Translations under genes and position numbers: made by a program
In this document: piece after piece, positions 1 through 8,289 of the stretch
How positions within the stretch are numbered: position 1 is the stretch's first letter
How the letters are laid out: each line of letters opens with the position of its first letter
Assembly: GCA_020850715.1 (NCBI GenBank)
Contig: JADZED010000080.1
Span: 256,524-320,523, forward strand
Direction of reading: 5' to 3'
Length of the DNA: 64,000 nt
Source: Acidobacteriota bacterium
GTDB taxonomy: Bacteria; Acidobacteriota; Vicinamibacteria; Vicinamibacterales; CAVVIG01
Notes under the pieces: generated by a model
Told to the model about the DNA's origin: nothing
The model's input: only the letters and a program-made list of their open reading frames with translations
The model's database searches: none

Positions 1-30
1 CGGCTGTCGGGGCCGAGGAAGAGCGCATAG
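1..30 (+). CDS. possible 3' tail of an upstream CDS (partial)
   Basis: Frame 1 is open from the window edge to a TAG at 28-30, one base before the ATG at 32. The tight spacing matches the rest of this operon, so this may be the last nine codons of an upstream glycan gene. Nine codons cannot identify a protein, and the open frame could be chance. Confidence 0.3.
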   Translation, partial: RLSGPRKSA

Positions 31-31
31 C

Positions 32-1351
32 ATGCATCGTTCCGCCATCCGGGCCGGCCGCGCCGCGTGGCTCGCACGCGGCGCCGACGTCGTGGCCGGA
101 ACGCTCTTCGCGTACCTCGTGTGGCGGATGTTCTTCGATGCGAACGAGCAGCTTCAGGCGGCGGGTGCGCTCGTCGGGATCGCCGGCCTCGCGGCCGCGG
201 CGATCGCGCGCCGCGCGATCCGCACGCCGATCGACCTGCCGGTGCTGGCGTATCTCGCGCTGTGCGTGCTGTCGACGGAGGTCAACGCGGCCCGCTTCGA
301 GCCGCCGCCGCACATGACGGTCTGGCAGCCGACGCTGCTCACGTGCGCGCTGGTGCTCTACTACTACGGGGCATCGGCATGGCTGGCACGGTCGGCGCGG
401 CTGGCGTTCGCCTCCGCGGCGCTCGTGGCCGCCATTGCCGGCATCGGCATCGCCGCCGACTACGACTACCTGACGCAGTCGGTCGCGTGGCGCCGCATGG
501 GCGCCTATCCATCGGTCGGGCAGTGGAGCGGCTATCCGCAGATCGGGCTGCTCCTGACCATCGCCCTGGCGATGCCGCTGGCGCTGATGATGGCCGCGCG
601 GCGGCGCGCCGCCCTCGTCGCCGGCGGCATCCTCGTGCTGATCCTCGCCGGCGATCTGATCGCGATCAACTCCCGATCGGCGCTCGTCGTCGGTGGCGGG
701 TTGTATGCCGCGTTCGCCGCGGCCGAGGTCCTGCGCTTCAGGCGCTGGCGCCTGGCGGCGCTCGCGGGCGTGCCGGCGATCTGCTTCACGCTGTTCGTCA
801 TGTCGGATACGGCATCGGGCGGCGCCGTTCGCTACTGGTTCCAGACGCGTCTCTATCTCCAGTACATGACGGCCAGCGGCCCCACCGAGTCGCTCGCGAC
901 CGGACTCGGCCGCTTCTCGATCTGGCGGCACGCCGGCGAGCTGATTCGGGAAAACCCGTGGCTCGGTGTCGGTCCGAGCAAGTACTCGGCGGCGTTCCGG
1001 CGGCATTTCGCCGGCCAGGCGCTGCCGGGCGGCGAGGATGCGCACGCGCACAACTCGACGATCCACATCGCCACCGAGACCGGAATTCCGTCGGCGCTGG
1101 CATTCCTCGCGATCTGGGCGATCATGCTCTGGCGTCTGACGCGCGCCTGGCCGCGCGACGGGTTCGTCGTCGTGGTCGCGGGCGTCACCGGCGCCCTGCT
1201 GGCCTATTTCCTGCGATCGTTCAGCGATCATTTTCCCGCGTCGAGCCTGATCAGCTCCACGCGCGTCAGCTTCCTGATGTGGACGCTGCTCGCCATGGGC
1301 GCCGCCGCGCTGCGCGTCGTCGACCGCGGCGGCGCGGCCGCCCATGGTTAA
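32..1351 (+). CDS. O-antigen ligase / polymerase family membrane protein (Wzy_C type)
   Basis: The product is a 439-residue multipass inner-membrane protein that probably joins or polymerises a lipid-linked glycan on the periplasmic face. Hydrophobic helices fill most of residues 15-260 and 350-430. The family signatures are present: NSRSAL near 213, the WRHA...ENPWLGVG segment at 297-314 before the long periplasmic loop, and HAHN at 338-341, typical of WaaL/Wzy_C proteins. The ATG at 32 follows a purine-rich GAGGAAGAG. The gene overlaps the phosphoglycosyl transferase gene by 8 bases and heads a long co-directional glycan operon. Sequence alone does not separate ligase from polymerase. A second, longer member lies at 17696-19744. 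Confidence 0.85.
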   Translation: MHRSAIRAGRAAWLARGADVVAGTLFAYLVWRMFFDANEQLQAAGALVGIAGLAAAAIARRAIRTPIDLPVLAYLALCVLSTEVNAARFEPPPHMTVWQPTLLTCALVLYYYGASAWLARSARLAFASAALVAAIAGIGIAADYDYLTQSVAWRRMGAYPSVGQWSGYPQIGLLLTIALAMPLALMMAARRRAALVAGGILVLILAGDLIAINSRSALVVGGGLYAAFAAAEVLRFRRWRLAALAGVPAICFTLFVMSDTASGGAVRYWFQTRLYLQYMTASGPTESLATGLGRFSIWRHAGELIRENPWLGVGPSKYSAAFRRHFAGQALPGGEDAHAHNSTIHIATETGIPSALAFLAIWAIMLWRLTRAWPRDGFVVVVAGVTGALLAYFLRSFSDHFPASSLISSTRVSFLMWTLLAMGAAALRVVDRGGAAAHG

Positions 1352-1976
1352 ACGCGCGTTCGATCTGGCCGTGTCGCTGGCGGGCCTGGCCGCCCTCGGG
1401 CCCCTGCTGCTGGCGCTGGCGGCGGCGGTCCGGCTGGGCGACCGGGGGCCGGCCCTGTATCGCGGCCTGCGCGTCGGGCTCGATGGCCGGCCGTTCCACA
1501 TCCTGAAGTTCAGGACGATGGTGGTCGGCGCCGACCGGCTCGGCGGGCCGTCGACGCCCGACGATGACCGGCGCATCACGCGCGCGGGCGCCTTCCTCCG
1601 CCGGCACAAGCTGGACGAACTGCCGCAGCTGCTGAACGTCGTCAGGGGCGACATGAGCCTGGTGGGGCCGCGGCCTCAGGTGCCGTCAGACGTCGCGCGC
1701 TACACTGCGGAGGAGCGGCTGCTGCTCACCGTGCGCCCGGGCATCACCGACTACGCATCGCTGCGCTTCCGGAACGAGGGCGAGATCCTGCGCGGGCACG
1801 CCGATCCGGACGAGGCGTACGATCGGCTGATACGGCCCGAGAAGATCCGGCTCGGACTCGAGTACGTGCGGACGCGCTCGCTGCGCGTCGATCTCGGCAT
1901 CCTGGTGCAGACGGCGATGGCCGTGGCGGGCGTGGCGCCCGGCGGCGCGCCGGGAGAGGACCCAACGCGATCATGA
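1344..1976 (+). CDS. Undecaprenyl-phosphate phosphoglycosyl transferase (PglC-like, bacterial sugar transferase)
   Basis: This 210-residue protein is the minimal catalytic form of the bacterial sugar transferase family (PF02397). It has one N-terminal re-entrant hydrophobic segment (about 8-30), then KFRTM (55-59), the DELPQ catalytic Asp-Glu pair (91-95), GDMSLVGPRP (102-111) and RPGIT (131-135). The family moves a sugar phosphate from a UDP-sugar to undecaprenyl phosphate and so starts a glycan repeat. The large membrane and Rossmann module found in WbaP/WcaJ is absent here, but a similar module is fused to a different transferase at 13445-15316. The start overlaps the previous gene by 8 bases and the stop overlaps the next start (ATGA). 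Confidence 0.9.
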   Translation: MVKRAFDLAVSLAGLAALGPLLLALAAAVRLGDRGPALYRGLRVGLDGRPFHILKFRTMVVGADRLGGPSTPDDDRRITRAGAFLRRHKLDELPQLLNVVRGDMSLVGPRPQVPSDVARYTAEERLLLTVRPGITDYASLRFRNEGEILRGHADPDEAYDRLIRPEKIRLGLEYVRTRSLRVDLGILVQTAMAVAGVAPGGAPGEDPTRS

Positions 1977-2707
1977 AACCGCTGCGCACGCCCGCGGAGG
2001 AGCAGGCCGGCCGCGATCTGGCGGCGATCTTCGAGCAGAGCGCCGACGCGACGCAGGCGAAGCTCGAGGCCTTTCCGCGCTACGCGCGCCGCAAGACGGT
2101 CACGCGCTTCATCACGCTCTACGAGCTCTTCAAGCTGGCGCTCGACGTGAAGGGCTCGATCATCGAGTGCGGCGTCTTCCGCGGCTTCGGGCTGATGACG
2201 TGGGCCCATCTGAGCGCGGTGCTCGAGCCGGCGAACCTCACGCGCCGGATCTACGGCTTCGACAGCTTCGAGGGCTTTCCGGAGGTCGGCGAGCAGGACC
2301 GCAACGCCGTCCGGTCGCCCGAGGCTGGCGGACTGCGCGCCGACGCGCACGCGGAGCTCACGAAGATCGTCGGCCTGTACAATCAGGATCGCTTTCTCGG
2401 CCATGTCGACAAGGTGAGCCTGATCAAGGGCGACGTGACGAAGACGATTCCCGAGTTCATGCAGCAGCACCAGCACCTCGTGGTGAGCCTGCTGTTCCTC
2501 GACCTCGACCTGTATGCGCCGACGCGCATCGCGCTCGAGCAGTTCGTGCCGCGCATGCCCAAGGGGGCCGTGATCGCGTTCGACGAGCTCGACAACCCGA
2601 TCTGGCCCGGTGAGACGCGGGCGGCGGTGGAGACGATCGGTCTGAACGCGTTGCGCGTCCGCCGCTTTGCCTGGGACCCCTATATCGGCTACGCGGTGAT
2701 CGAGTGA
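1973..2707 (+). CDS. TylF/MycF-like SAM-dependent O-methyltransferase
   Basis: This is a 244-residue class I methyltransferase of the TylF (macrocin O-methyltransferase) type. Residues 63-71 (IIECGVFRG) form the SAM-binding loop. GFDSFEGFP (95-103) and LFLDLDLY (174-181) are strong family signatures, and Asp204-Glu205 lie where the family places metal-binding acidic residues. Family members methylate sugar hydroxyls. In this operon the likely target is a sugar of the surface glycan or its nucleotide-linked precursor. The ATG at 1973 overlaps the previous stop by four bases and is preceded by GGGAGAGGA. The acceptor cannot be named from sequence. Confidence 0.85.
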   Translation: MKPLRTPAEEQAGRDLAAIFEQSADATQAKLEAFPRYARRKTVTRFITLYELFKLALDVKGSIIECGVFRGFGLMTWAHLSAVLEPANLTRRIYGFDSFEGFPEVGEQDRNAVRSPEAGGLRADAHAELTKIVGLYNQDRFLGHVDKVSLIKGDVTKTIPEFMQQHQHLVVSLLFLDLDLYAPTRIALEQFVPRMPKGAVIAFDELDNPIWPGETRAAVETIGLNALRVRRFAWDPYIGYAVIE

Positions 2708-3543
2708 TGGCGAGCGCACCGCCGGGCTGCGCCGGCCGCGCCGACGCCTATCGCGCCTTCGCCCGGCAGATCCGGGCCGAGTCGCTGCGCATGGTCCATC
2801 GCGCCCGCAGCTCGCACATCGGCGGTGCGCTGTCGGTCGCGGACATTGTCGCCGTGCTCTACGGCGGCGTTCTGCGGCACGACCCGCGGCGGCCCGATTG
2901 GCCGGAGCGCGACCGCTTCTTCCTCAGCAAGGGGCACGCCTGCGTCGCCGTCTACGCCGCGCTGGCCCTGCGCGGCTTCTTTCCCGTCGAGGAGCTGGCG
3001 ACCTTCTACCAGGACGGCTCGCGGCTGGCCGGCCACATCACGGCGGGGGTGCCCGGCGTCGAGGCGTCGACCGGCTCGCTCGGGCACGGCCTCGCGATCG
3101 CCTGCGGCGTCGCGCTCGGCCTGCACCGCGATCGATCGGCCGCGCGCGTGTTCGCGGTGCTGAGCGACGGCGAGTGCGACGAGGGATCGACCTGGGAGGC
3201 GGCGCTCTTCGCGCCGCATCACCGCCTCGACAACCTGGTGGCGATCGTCGACTACAACAAGATCCAGAGCATGGGCACCGTGAAGGAGACGCTGGATCTG
3301 GAGCCGTTCGCCGAGAAGTGGCGCGCGTTCGGCTGGAACGTGCGGGAGATCGACGGTCACGATGTCTCGGCGATCGAGGCGGCGCTGTCGGCGCCGCCGG
3401 AGGGCGGGCGGCCCACCTGCGCGATCGCGCACACCGTGAAGGGCAGGGGCGTGAGCTTCATGGAGGGTCGGCTGCTCTGGCACTACCGCCCGCCGAGCGA
3501 CGAGGAACTGGTGCGGGCACTCGAGGAGATCGCGGGCGCATGA
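2704..3543 (+). CDS. Transketolase, N-terminal (TPP/pyrophosphate-binding) subunit
   Basis: This 279-residue protein matches the first third of transketolase. SHIGGALSVADI (37-48), SKGHA (75-79), STGSLGHGL (122-130) and the TPP motif SDGECDEGS through YNK (154-186) are all present. It pairs with the next gene, which carries the pyrimidine-binding and C-terminal domains, so the two products should form one split enzyme. The start is either GTG 2704 (overlapping the previous stop) or ATG 2707. A full-length transketolase also exists at 51377-53257, so this pair is probably not the pentose-phosphate enzyme. A two-carbon ketol transfer in glycan-sugar synthesis is my inference from the operon. 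Confidence 0.88.
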   Translation: MMASAPPGCAGRADAYRAFARQIRAESLRMVHRARSSHIGGALSVADIVAVLYGGVLRHDPRRPDWPERDRFFLSKGHACVAVYAALALRGFFPVEELATFYQDGSRLAGHITAGVPGVEASTGSLGHGLAIACGVALGLHRDRSAARVFAVLSDGECDEGSTWEAALFAPHHRLDNLVAIVDYNKIQSMGTVKETLDLEPFAEKWRAFGWNVREIDGHDVSAIEAALSAPPEGGRPTCAIAHTVKGRGVSFMEGRLLWHYRPPSDEELVRALEEIAGA

Positions 3544-4493
3544 GGACCGCCTTCATGCGTGCGCTCACCGGGCTCGCCGCGCGGGACCCCCGCGTGACCT
3601 TCCTGACCGGCGACCTCGGCTTTTCCTTCGTGGAGGCGTTCGCGGCGCGATTTCCGGATCAGTACGTGAACATCGGCGTGGCCGAGCAGAACATGGCCGG
3701 CGTCGCCGCCGGGCTCGCCCTGGCCGGCCGCGTCGTGTTCACCTATTCGATCGGCAACTTTCCGACGCTGCGCTGCCTCGAGCAGGTGCGCAACGACATC
3801 TGCTATCACCGGCTGAACGTGAAGATCGTCGCCGTCGGCGGGGGCTACGCATACGGCGCGCTCGGCGCGTCGCACCACGCGACCGAGGACCTCGCGGTCA
3901 TGCGGGCGCTGCCGGAGATGACGGTGGTCGCGCCGGGAGATCCGGTCGAGGCGGAGCTGGCGACGCGCGCGATCGCGGCGCACGTCGGACCCTGCTACCT
4001 GCGCCTGGCGAAGTCGGGGGAGCCGATCGTCCACGCGGCGCCGCCGGATTTTGCGATTGGCCGGGCGATCACGATCCGCCCGGGGCGCGACTGCACGCTG
4101 ATCTCGACCGGTGCGATGCTGCCGGCGGCGGCGGCGGCCGCCGCGGAGCTCGGGCGCGCGCACCGCGTCGACGCGCGCGTGGTGAGCATGCACACGGTCG
4201 CGCCGCTCGACGCCGCCGCCGTGCGGGCCGCCTGCGACACCGCCGCGATCGTCACCATCGAGGAGCACAGCGCGACCGGCGGACTCGGGTCGGCGGTCGC
4301 GGAGGTGCTCGCCGGCCTGCGCGGCCATCCGCCCCTGCACCGCGTCGCGCTTCCGGCGGCGTTCGCGCCGGCGGCGGGGAGCCAGGCCTACCTGCTCGAG
4401 CGCGCCGGATTGACGACGCGCGCGATCGTGGACGGCGTCGCCGCGCTGCTGGCGCCGGCCGGTCGCGGCGCGTCCGCGGCGGACCCGGCTTGA
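3540..4493 (+). CDS. Transketolase, C-terminal subunit
   Basis: This 317-residue protein carries the pyrimidine-binding and C-terminal domains of transketolase. The segment NIGVAEQNMAG (44-54) holds the catalytic Glu49 that protonates TPP. GASHHATEDLAVMRALP (about 113-129) is the expected second-domain signature, and ATGGLGSAVAEVLAG marks the C-terminal domain. The start ATG at 3540 shares four bases with the stop of the N-terminal subunit, so the pair is translationally coupled and the split is genuine, not a sequencing frameshift. It likely forms a heteromer with the product of 2704-3543. The stop overlaps the TTG start of the following methyltransferase. Confidence 0.88.
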   Translation: MRTAFMRALTGLAARDPRVTFLTGDLGFSFVEAFAARFPDQYVNIGVAEQNMAGVAAGLALAGRVVFTYSIGNFPTLRCLEQVRNDICYHRLNVKIVAVGGGYAYGALGASHHATEDLAVMRALPEMTVVAPGDPVEAELATRAIAAHVGPCYLRLAKSGEPIVHAAPPDFAIGRAITIRPGRDCTLISTGAMLPAAAAAAAELGRAHRVDARVVSMHTVAPLDAAAVRAACDTAAIVTIEEHSATGGLGSAVAEVLAGLRGHPPLHRVALPAAFAPAAGSQAYLLERAGLTTRAIVDGVAALLAPAGRGASAADPA

Positions 4494-5269
4494 TCGATTT
4501 CAGCCCGGTCACGGAGGTGGCCGGCAGCCGCGCGACCCGCGAACAGCTCGCGATGATCCAGACGCGCTACGCCGAGGGGGCGCGCCGCGCGCGCGACCGG
4601 CGCGTGCTCGAGGTCGGCTGCGGTGCGGGGCGCGGCCTCGGCCTGATCGAGCGCGCCGCCCGGCAGGCCGTCGGCGGCGACTTCACGTTCTCCCTGCTGC
4701 AGCGGGCGCGGGCGCACTACGGCGCGCGCGTGCCGCTCGCGCAGTTCGACGCGCAGGCGCTGCCGTTCGCCGCCGGCGCCTTCGATCTCGTGCTGCTGTT
4801 CGAGGCCATCTATTACCTTCCAGACGCCGCGCGATTCGTGCGCGAGTGCCGGCGCGTGCTCGCCCCAGGCGGCGAGCTGTTCATCTGCTCGGCGAACTGC
4901 GATGCGCCTGGATTCACCGGCAGCTCGCTGGCAACGCGCTACCTGGCCGCGCGCGACATCCGCGCGCTGCTCGCCGCCGAGGGCTTCGAGACCGAGCTGA
5001 AGGCCGCCTTCCCGGCGCGCCGCGCCGGCCTGGCCGCGCACGGCGTGTCCGCGCTGCGGCGAGCCGCCGTCGCGCTGCACGTGGTGCCGTCGACGCTTCG
5101 CGGCCGCGAGTGGCTGAAGCGCGCGTTCTATGGACCGCTGACGCGTCTCGCGCCGGAGATCGGCGAGCGGGACGCGCCCGCCGCGCCGCTCGTCCCGATC
5201 GACGCCGCCGGAGCCGATCGGCCCCTTCGGGAGTTTCGCGTGATTTACGCGTTCGGTCATCTTCGCTGA
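4490..5269 (+). CDS. Class I SAM-dependent methyltransferase
   Basis: This is a 259-residue methyltransferase of the Methyltransf_11/UbiE-like fold. LEVGCGAGRGLG (40-51) is the SAM-binding motif I, an FDLVLLFEAIYYLPD segment about 60 residues later is motif II, and CRRVLAPGGELF is motif III. The C-terminal third is basic and less conserved and may bind the acceptor. The start is a TTG at 4490 whose last two bases lie in the preceding TGA, consistent with coupling. With the TylF-type enzyme, this is the second methyltransferase in the operon, so the glycan is probably methylated at more than one position. The substrate is unknown. Confidence 0.8.
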   Translation: MIDFSPVTEVAGSRATREQLAMIQTRYAEGARRARDRRVLEVGCGAGRGLGLIERAARQAVGGDFTFSLLQRARAHYGARVPLAQFDAQALPFAAGAFDLVLLFEAIYYLPDAARFVRECRRVLAPGGELFICSANCDAPGFTGSSLATRYLAARDIRALLAAEGFETELKAAFPARRAGLAAHGVSALRRAAVALHVVPSTLRGREWLKRAFYGPLTRLAPEIGERDAPAAPLVPIDAAGADRPLREFRVIYAFGHLR

Positions 5270-5285
5270 CAGGAGCCTGAAGTCC

Positions 5286-6392
5286 GTGGCCTACACCGTT
5301 CCCTTCGTGAACCCGCGCGAGCACTACCGCCGCTACCAGGCGGAGCTCGAGGCGGCGATGATTGGCGCGCTCGCGCAGGGCGATCTGATCATGCGCGGGC
5401 AGCTCCGCGAGTTCGAGCAGAACCTCGCGCGCTTCGTCGGGTGCCGCCACGTCGTGGGGGTCGCGAGCGGGTACCATGCGCTGCACCTGTCGCTGCTGGC
5501 GGCCGGCGTCGGTCCGGGCGACGAGGTCGTCACCGTCGCGCACACCTTCGTCGCGACGATCTCGGCGATCGTCAACTGCGGCGCTTCGCCGGTGCTCGTC
5601 GACGTGCGCGACGACTACGACATGGACTGCGGCGCGCTCGAGGCGGCAATCACGCCGCGCACCAGGGCCGTGCTGCCAGTGCACCTGAACGGCCGGGTCT
5701 CCGACATGGCGGCGATTGGGGACATCTGCAGCCGCCGCGGCCTGCTCATCATCGAAGATGCGGCGCAGGCGATCGGCGCGACGTTCGGCGGCCGCCAGGC
5801 CGGTACGTTCGGCCGCGCCGGCTGCTTCAGCTTCTTTCCGTTCAAGATCCTCGGCGGCTTCGGCGACGGCGGCGCGGTCGCCACCGATGACGAGGCGATC
5901 GCGCTGGCAATCCGGCGCCTGCGCTACAACGGCGAGGATCGCGACACCGGCGAGTACCACTATCACGGGTTCTCGGCGCTGCTCGACAACGTTCAGGCGG
6001 CGGTGCTCGACGTGAAGCTGCGGCACCTGCCGTCGTGGATCGAGCACCGGCGCCGGATCGCGCAGCGCTACACGGCCGCGCTCGCCGGCGTCGGTGACCT
6101 GCGCCTGCCGCCGGCAGACGATGCGGATCGACGTGACATCTTCCAGAACTACGTGATTCGAACCTCCCGGCGCGACGCGCTGCGGGCGCACCTGCGGTCG
6201 AGCGGCATCGAAACGCTCGTGCACTGGCCCAAGCCGGTGTGGGAGCATCTCGGGCTCCGCCTGGGGGAGCACCGCCTCCCGAACACCGAGGCGATCTGCC
6301 GCGAGGTGATCTCGCTGCCGATGAGCGCCGAAACGACCGATCGCGACGTCGAGCTCGCGGCGGCCGCAATCCGCGGGTTCTTCGGCGATTGA
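5286..6392 (+). CDS. DegT/DnrJ/EryC1/StrS-family sugar aminotransferase
   Basis: The product is a 368-residue PLP enzyme. SGYHALHLSLLAAGVGPGDE (61-80) is the phosphate-binding region. EDAAQAIGA (157-165) provides the Asp that contacts the PLP ring nitrogen. Lys187 in FFPFKILGGFGDGG is the expected Schiff-base lysine. Enzymes of this family transaminate keto-sugar nucleotides to 3- or 4-amino sugars for surface glycans. The spacing FPFK instead of HPVK separates it from the PseC-like paralogue at 19828. GTG 5286 is the start, 16 bases after the previous stop, with CAGGAG about 12 bases upstream. The exact keto-sugar is not readable from the sequence. Confidence 0.85.
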   Translation: MAYTVPFVNPREHYRRYQAELEAAMIGALAQGDLIMRGQLREFEQNLARFVGCRHVVGVASGYHALHLSLLAAGVGPGDEVVTVAHTFVATISAIVNCGASPVLVDVRDDYDMDCGALEAAITPRTRAVLPVHLNGRVSDMAAIGDICSRRGLLIIEDAAQAIGATFGGRQAGTFGRAGCFSFFPFKILGGFGDGGAVATDDEAIALAIRRLRYNGEDRDTGEYHYHGFSALLDNVQAAVLDVKLRHLPSWIEHRRRIAQRYTAALAGVGDLRLPPADDADRRDIFQNYVIRTSRRDALRAHLRSSGIETLVHWPKPVWEHLGLRLGEHRLPNTEAICREVISLPMSAETTDRDVELAAAAIRGFFGD

Positions 6393-6397
6393 TCGGG

Positions 6398-7129
6398 ATG
6401 CCGATATCGCCCGCGCGCGTGCGGCTCGCGCTGGCCCTCGCGGGCCTGATCGCGTGGCAGATCCACGCGCTGTTCCGGCCGTTCGCGACGATTCGCGCCG
6501 AGGGCGCCGGGACGGCCGGGATCGAGGCGTTCGCCGCCGGTGTTCCGGTCGGGCAGACCTTCCGCGCCGCGACCGACGGCCTCCACAGCGCCGTCGTCGA
6601 ATTCTCGACCGACCGGCCCGCCGCCATCGTCGTCGCGTACCGCGTGATGGGATGGGCCCCGGCGAAGCTGGACGACCACTGGGCGGCGGTGATCGAGTCG
6701 ACCGAGACCGTCGAGCTGCCGTCCGGGCGCACCCGGCACGCCTTCCATTTCAGCGCGATCCCGGAGTCGAGCCGTCAGGTCTACCAGTTCCAGATCCAGC
6801 AGCTCGCGTCGCGCTCGGTGGACGGCGGCGCCGCGCCAGAGGTCGCCGTCGTCTGGTCCGAGGACAGCCTGGAGGAGGGCAATGTGATCGTGGGGAAGGA
6901 CCAGATCGTCGATCGCGATCTGATCTTCGCGGCACACGGCGCCGACACGCGGTTCGACGACTTCCGCATGCGGACCTCGTCCCGGCTGCCGCGCGCGCTG
7001 CGAACGGCGGCGGCCCAGTGGTCCATTGCCTTGCTGCTGTTCGCGATCGGCAACTGGGCGTTCGCCGTGTTCGCGTACGAGCTGATACGGAGCGCAGAGG
7101 GTCGTGAGGACGCGAAGGCCGCGCGATGA
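6398..7129 (+). CDS. Hypothetical protein with two membrane anchors and a periplasmic beta-rich domain
   Basis: This 243-residue protein has a hydrophobic segment at about 8-26 and another near 205-228, with roughly 175 hydrophilic residues between them. The middle begins with GVPVGQTFRAATDGL, a pattern seen in jelly-roll-like domains of glycan-associated membrane proteins; this resemblance is weak and made by eye. The gene lies inside the glycan operon, 5 bases after the aminotransferase stop, and its own stop overlaps the next start. ATG 6398 is preferred; TTG 6389, overlapping the previous stop, is in frame and possible. It may hold or recognise the glycan at the membrane surface, but no function can be assigned. 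Confidence 0.65.
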   Translation: MPISPARVRLALALAGLIAWQIHALFRPFATIRAEGAGTAGIEAFAAGVPVGQTFRAATDGLHSAVVEFSTDRPAAIVVAYRVMGWAPAKLDDHWAAVIESTETVELPSGRTRHAFHFSAIPESSRQVYQFQIQQLASRSVDGGAAPEVAVVWSEDSLEEGNVIVGKDQIVDRDLIFAAHGADTRFDDFRMRTSSRLPRALRTAAAQWSIALLLFAIGNWAFAVFAYELIRSAEGREDAKAAR

Positions 7130-8289
7130 GCGGGGTGATTCGGGCCGCCGCGCCCCTTGCCCGGATGCCCGACCGCCGCGGCTACATCCTCATCGTCACC
7201 AAGTCGCGCGACGATGCGTTCACGGCGCTGTTCTTCGGCGGACTGCCGCCGGACCTGCGGCAGCGGCTGCGGATCCTCGAGTTCGGCCGCGAGTCGCTGC
7301 GCGACGCGCTGGCCGGCGCGGCGGCGGTGATCGTGATGCGCCATGGCCTGTTCAGCTTCGGCAGCCTCAGCGGCTGCGCCGGTCTGCTGCGGGTGCCGCG
7401 CTATTACTTCCTCGACGACAATCTGCTCCTGCTGCATCAGGAGCCGGAGGTCTACGGCCCCTACTGGGATCGCTACACCGACGACAACGTCCGCCGGGCG
7501 CTCGCCGGTTACCAGGGCGTGCTGCTCGCGTCCGAGGCGCTCGCGGCATACTTCCGCGAGCGGCGCCTCCACGAGCGGCTGATCCTGTTTCCTCCGATTG
7601 CGGTGCCGGTGCTGCGCCCGCGAGAGCGCCGGCGGCCCGGGGATCCGTTCCGCGTCGCCTTCTTCGGCGGCGAGCACCGGCGCGACCTGCTCGTCGAGAT
7701 CGTGCACCCGGCGCTGCGCCGGCTGGCCGAGGTGCGGCCGGTGGAGCTGGTGGCCGCCGGCATCGGGGCGGAGAGGTTTCCGCCGGCCCCGCGCCTCACG
7801 GTGGCCAGCGTGCCCTACGATACGTCGTACCAGAGGGCGCTGGCGGCGCTGGCGCTGCGGCGCATCGACGCGCTCGTCCATCCGACGCCCCCCTCGCGCA
7901 ACAACCCCTACAAGAACGCGAACGTGGTGATCAACGCCCGCGCGATCGGCGCCGTCGCCGTGCTGAGCCACGTGCCGCCGTACGACGCCTTCGGCGCCTC
8001 GCCCCCGGCGCTCGTCTGCGAGAACGACGCCGGCGCCTGGTACGAGGCGCTGCGCACGCTCGAGGCGGAGTCCGCCGCCGGCGACGCCATCTTCGCGCGC
8101 GCGGTGCGGTACTGCGAGACCGCGTTCTCCGGCGCATCCAACGCCGGTGCGATCGCGGGCATGCTCGACGCGCACGCGCCGCCCGGCCGGCTGGCCGCCG
8201 CGGCGCGCCGGATCGTCTCCGCGCTGCCGCTCGGGGCCGACCGGTTGAATCAGGCGGCACGGCGCGCGGTGCGGTCGCGGCTGCCGTGA
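7126..8289 (+). CDS. Glycosyltransferase-like protein (GT-B fold likely)
   Basis: This 387-residue protein shows the general pattern of a GT-B glycosyltransferase without a clear family signature. A Rossmann-like start (GYILIVTKSRDDAF) is followed by YYFLDDNLLLLHQ, LLASEALAAYFRERR and, in the second half, FRVAFFGGEHRRDLLVEI. PTPPSRNNPYKNANV and VINARAIGAVAVLSHVP form the probable nucleotide-sugar site. The YKN...K-rich loop and AIGA(V) segment resemble the donor-binding region of GT4-type enzymes. It sits between the membrane hypothetical protein and a clear GT4 enzyme, with four-base overlaps on both sides. Linkage and donor are unknown. Confidence 0.7.
   Translation: MSGVIRAAAPLARMPDRRGYILIVTKSRDDAFTALFFGGLPPDLRQRLRILEFGRESLRDALAGAAAVIVMRHGLFSFGSLSGCAGLLRVPRYYFLDDNLLLLHQEPEVYGPYWDRYTDDNVRRALAGYQGVLLASEALAAYFRERRLHERLILFPPIAVPVLRPRERRRPGDPFRVAFFGGEHRRDLLVEIVHPALRRLAEVRPVELVAAGIGAERFPPAPRLTVASVPYDTSYQRALAALALRRIDALVHPTPPSRNNPYKNANVVINARAIGAVAVLSHVPPYDAFGASPPALVCENDAGAWYEALRTLEAESAAGDAIFARAVRYCETAFSGASNAGAIAGMLDAHAPPGRLAAAARRIVSALPLGADRLNQAARRAVRSRLP

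Noticed and set aside
2704-4493. Split transketolase as a frameshift or sequencing error
   Set aside because: Each half ends and starts at natural domain borders, and the stop/start overlap is the ATGA type found throughout the operon.
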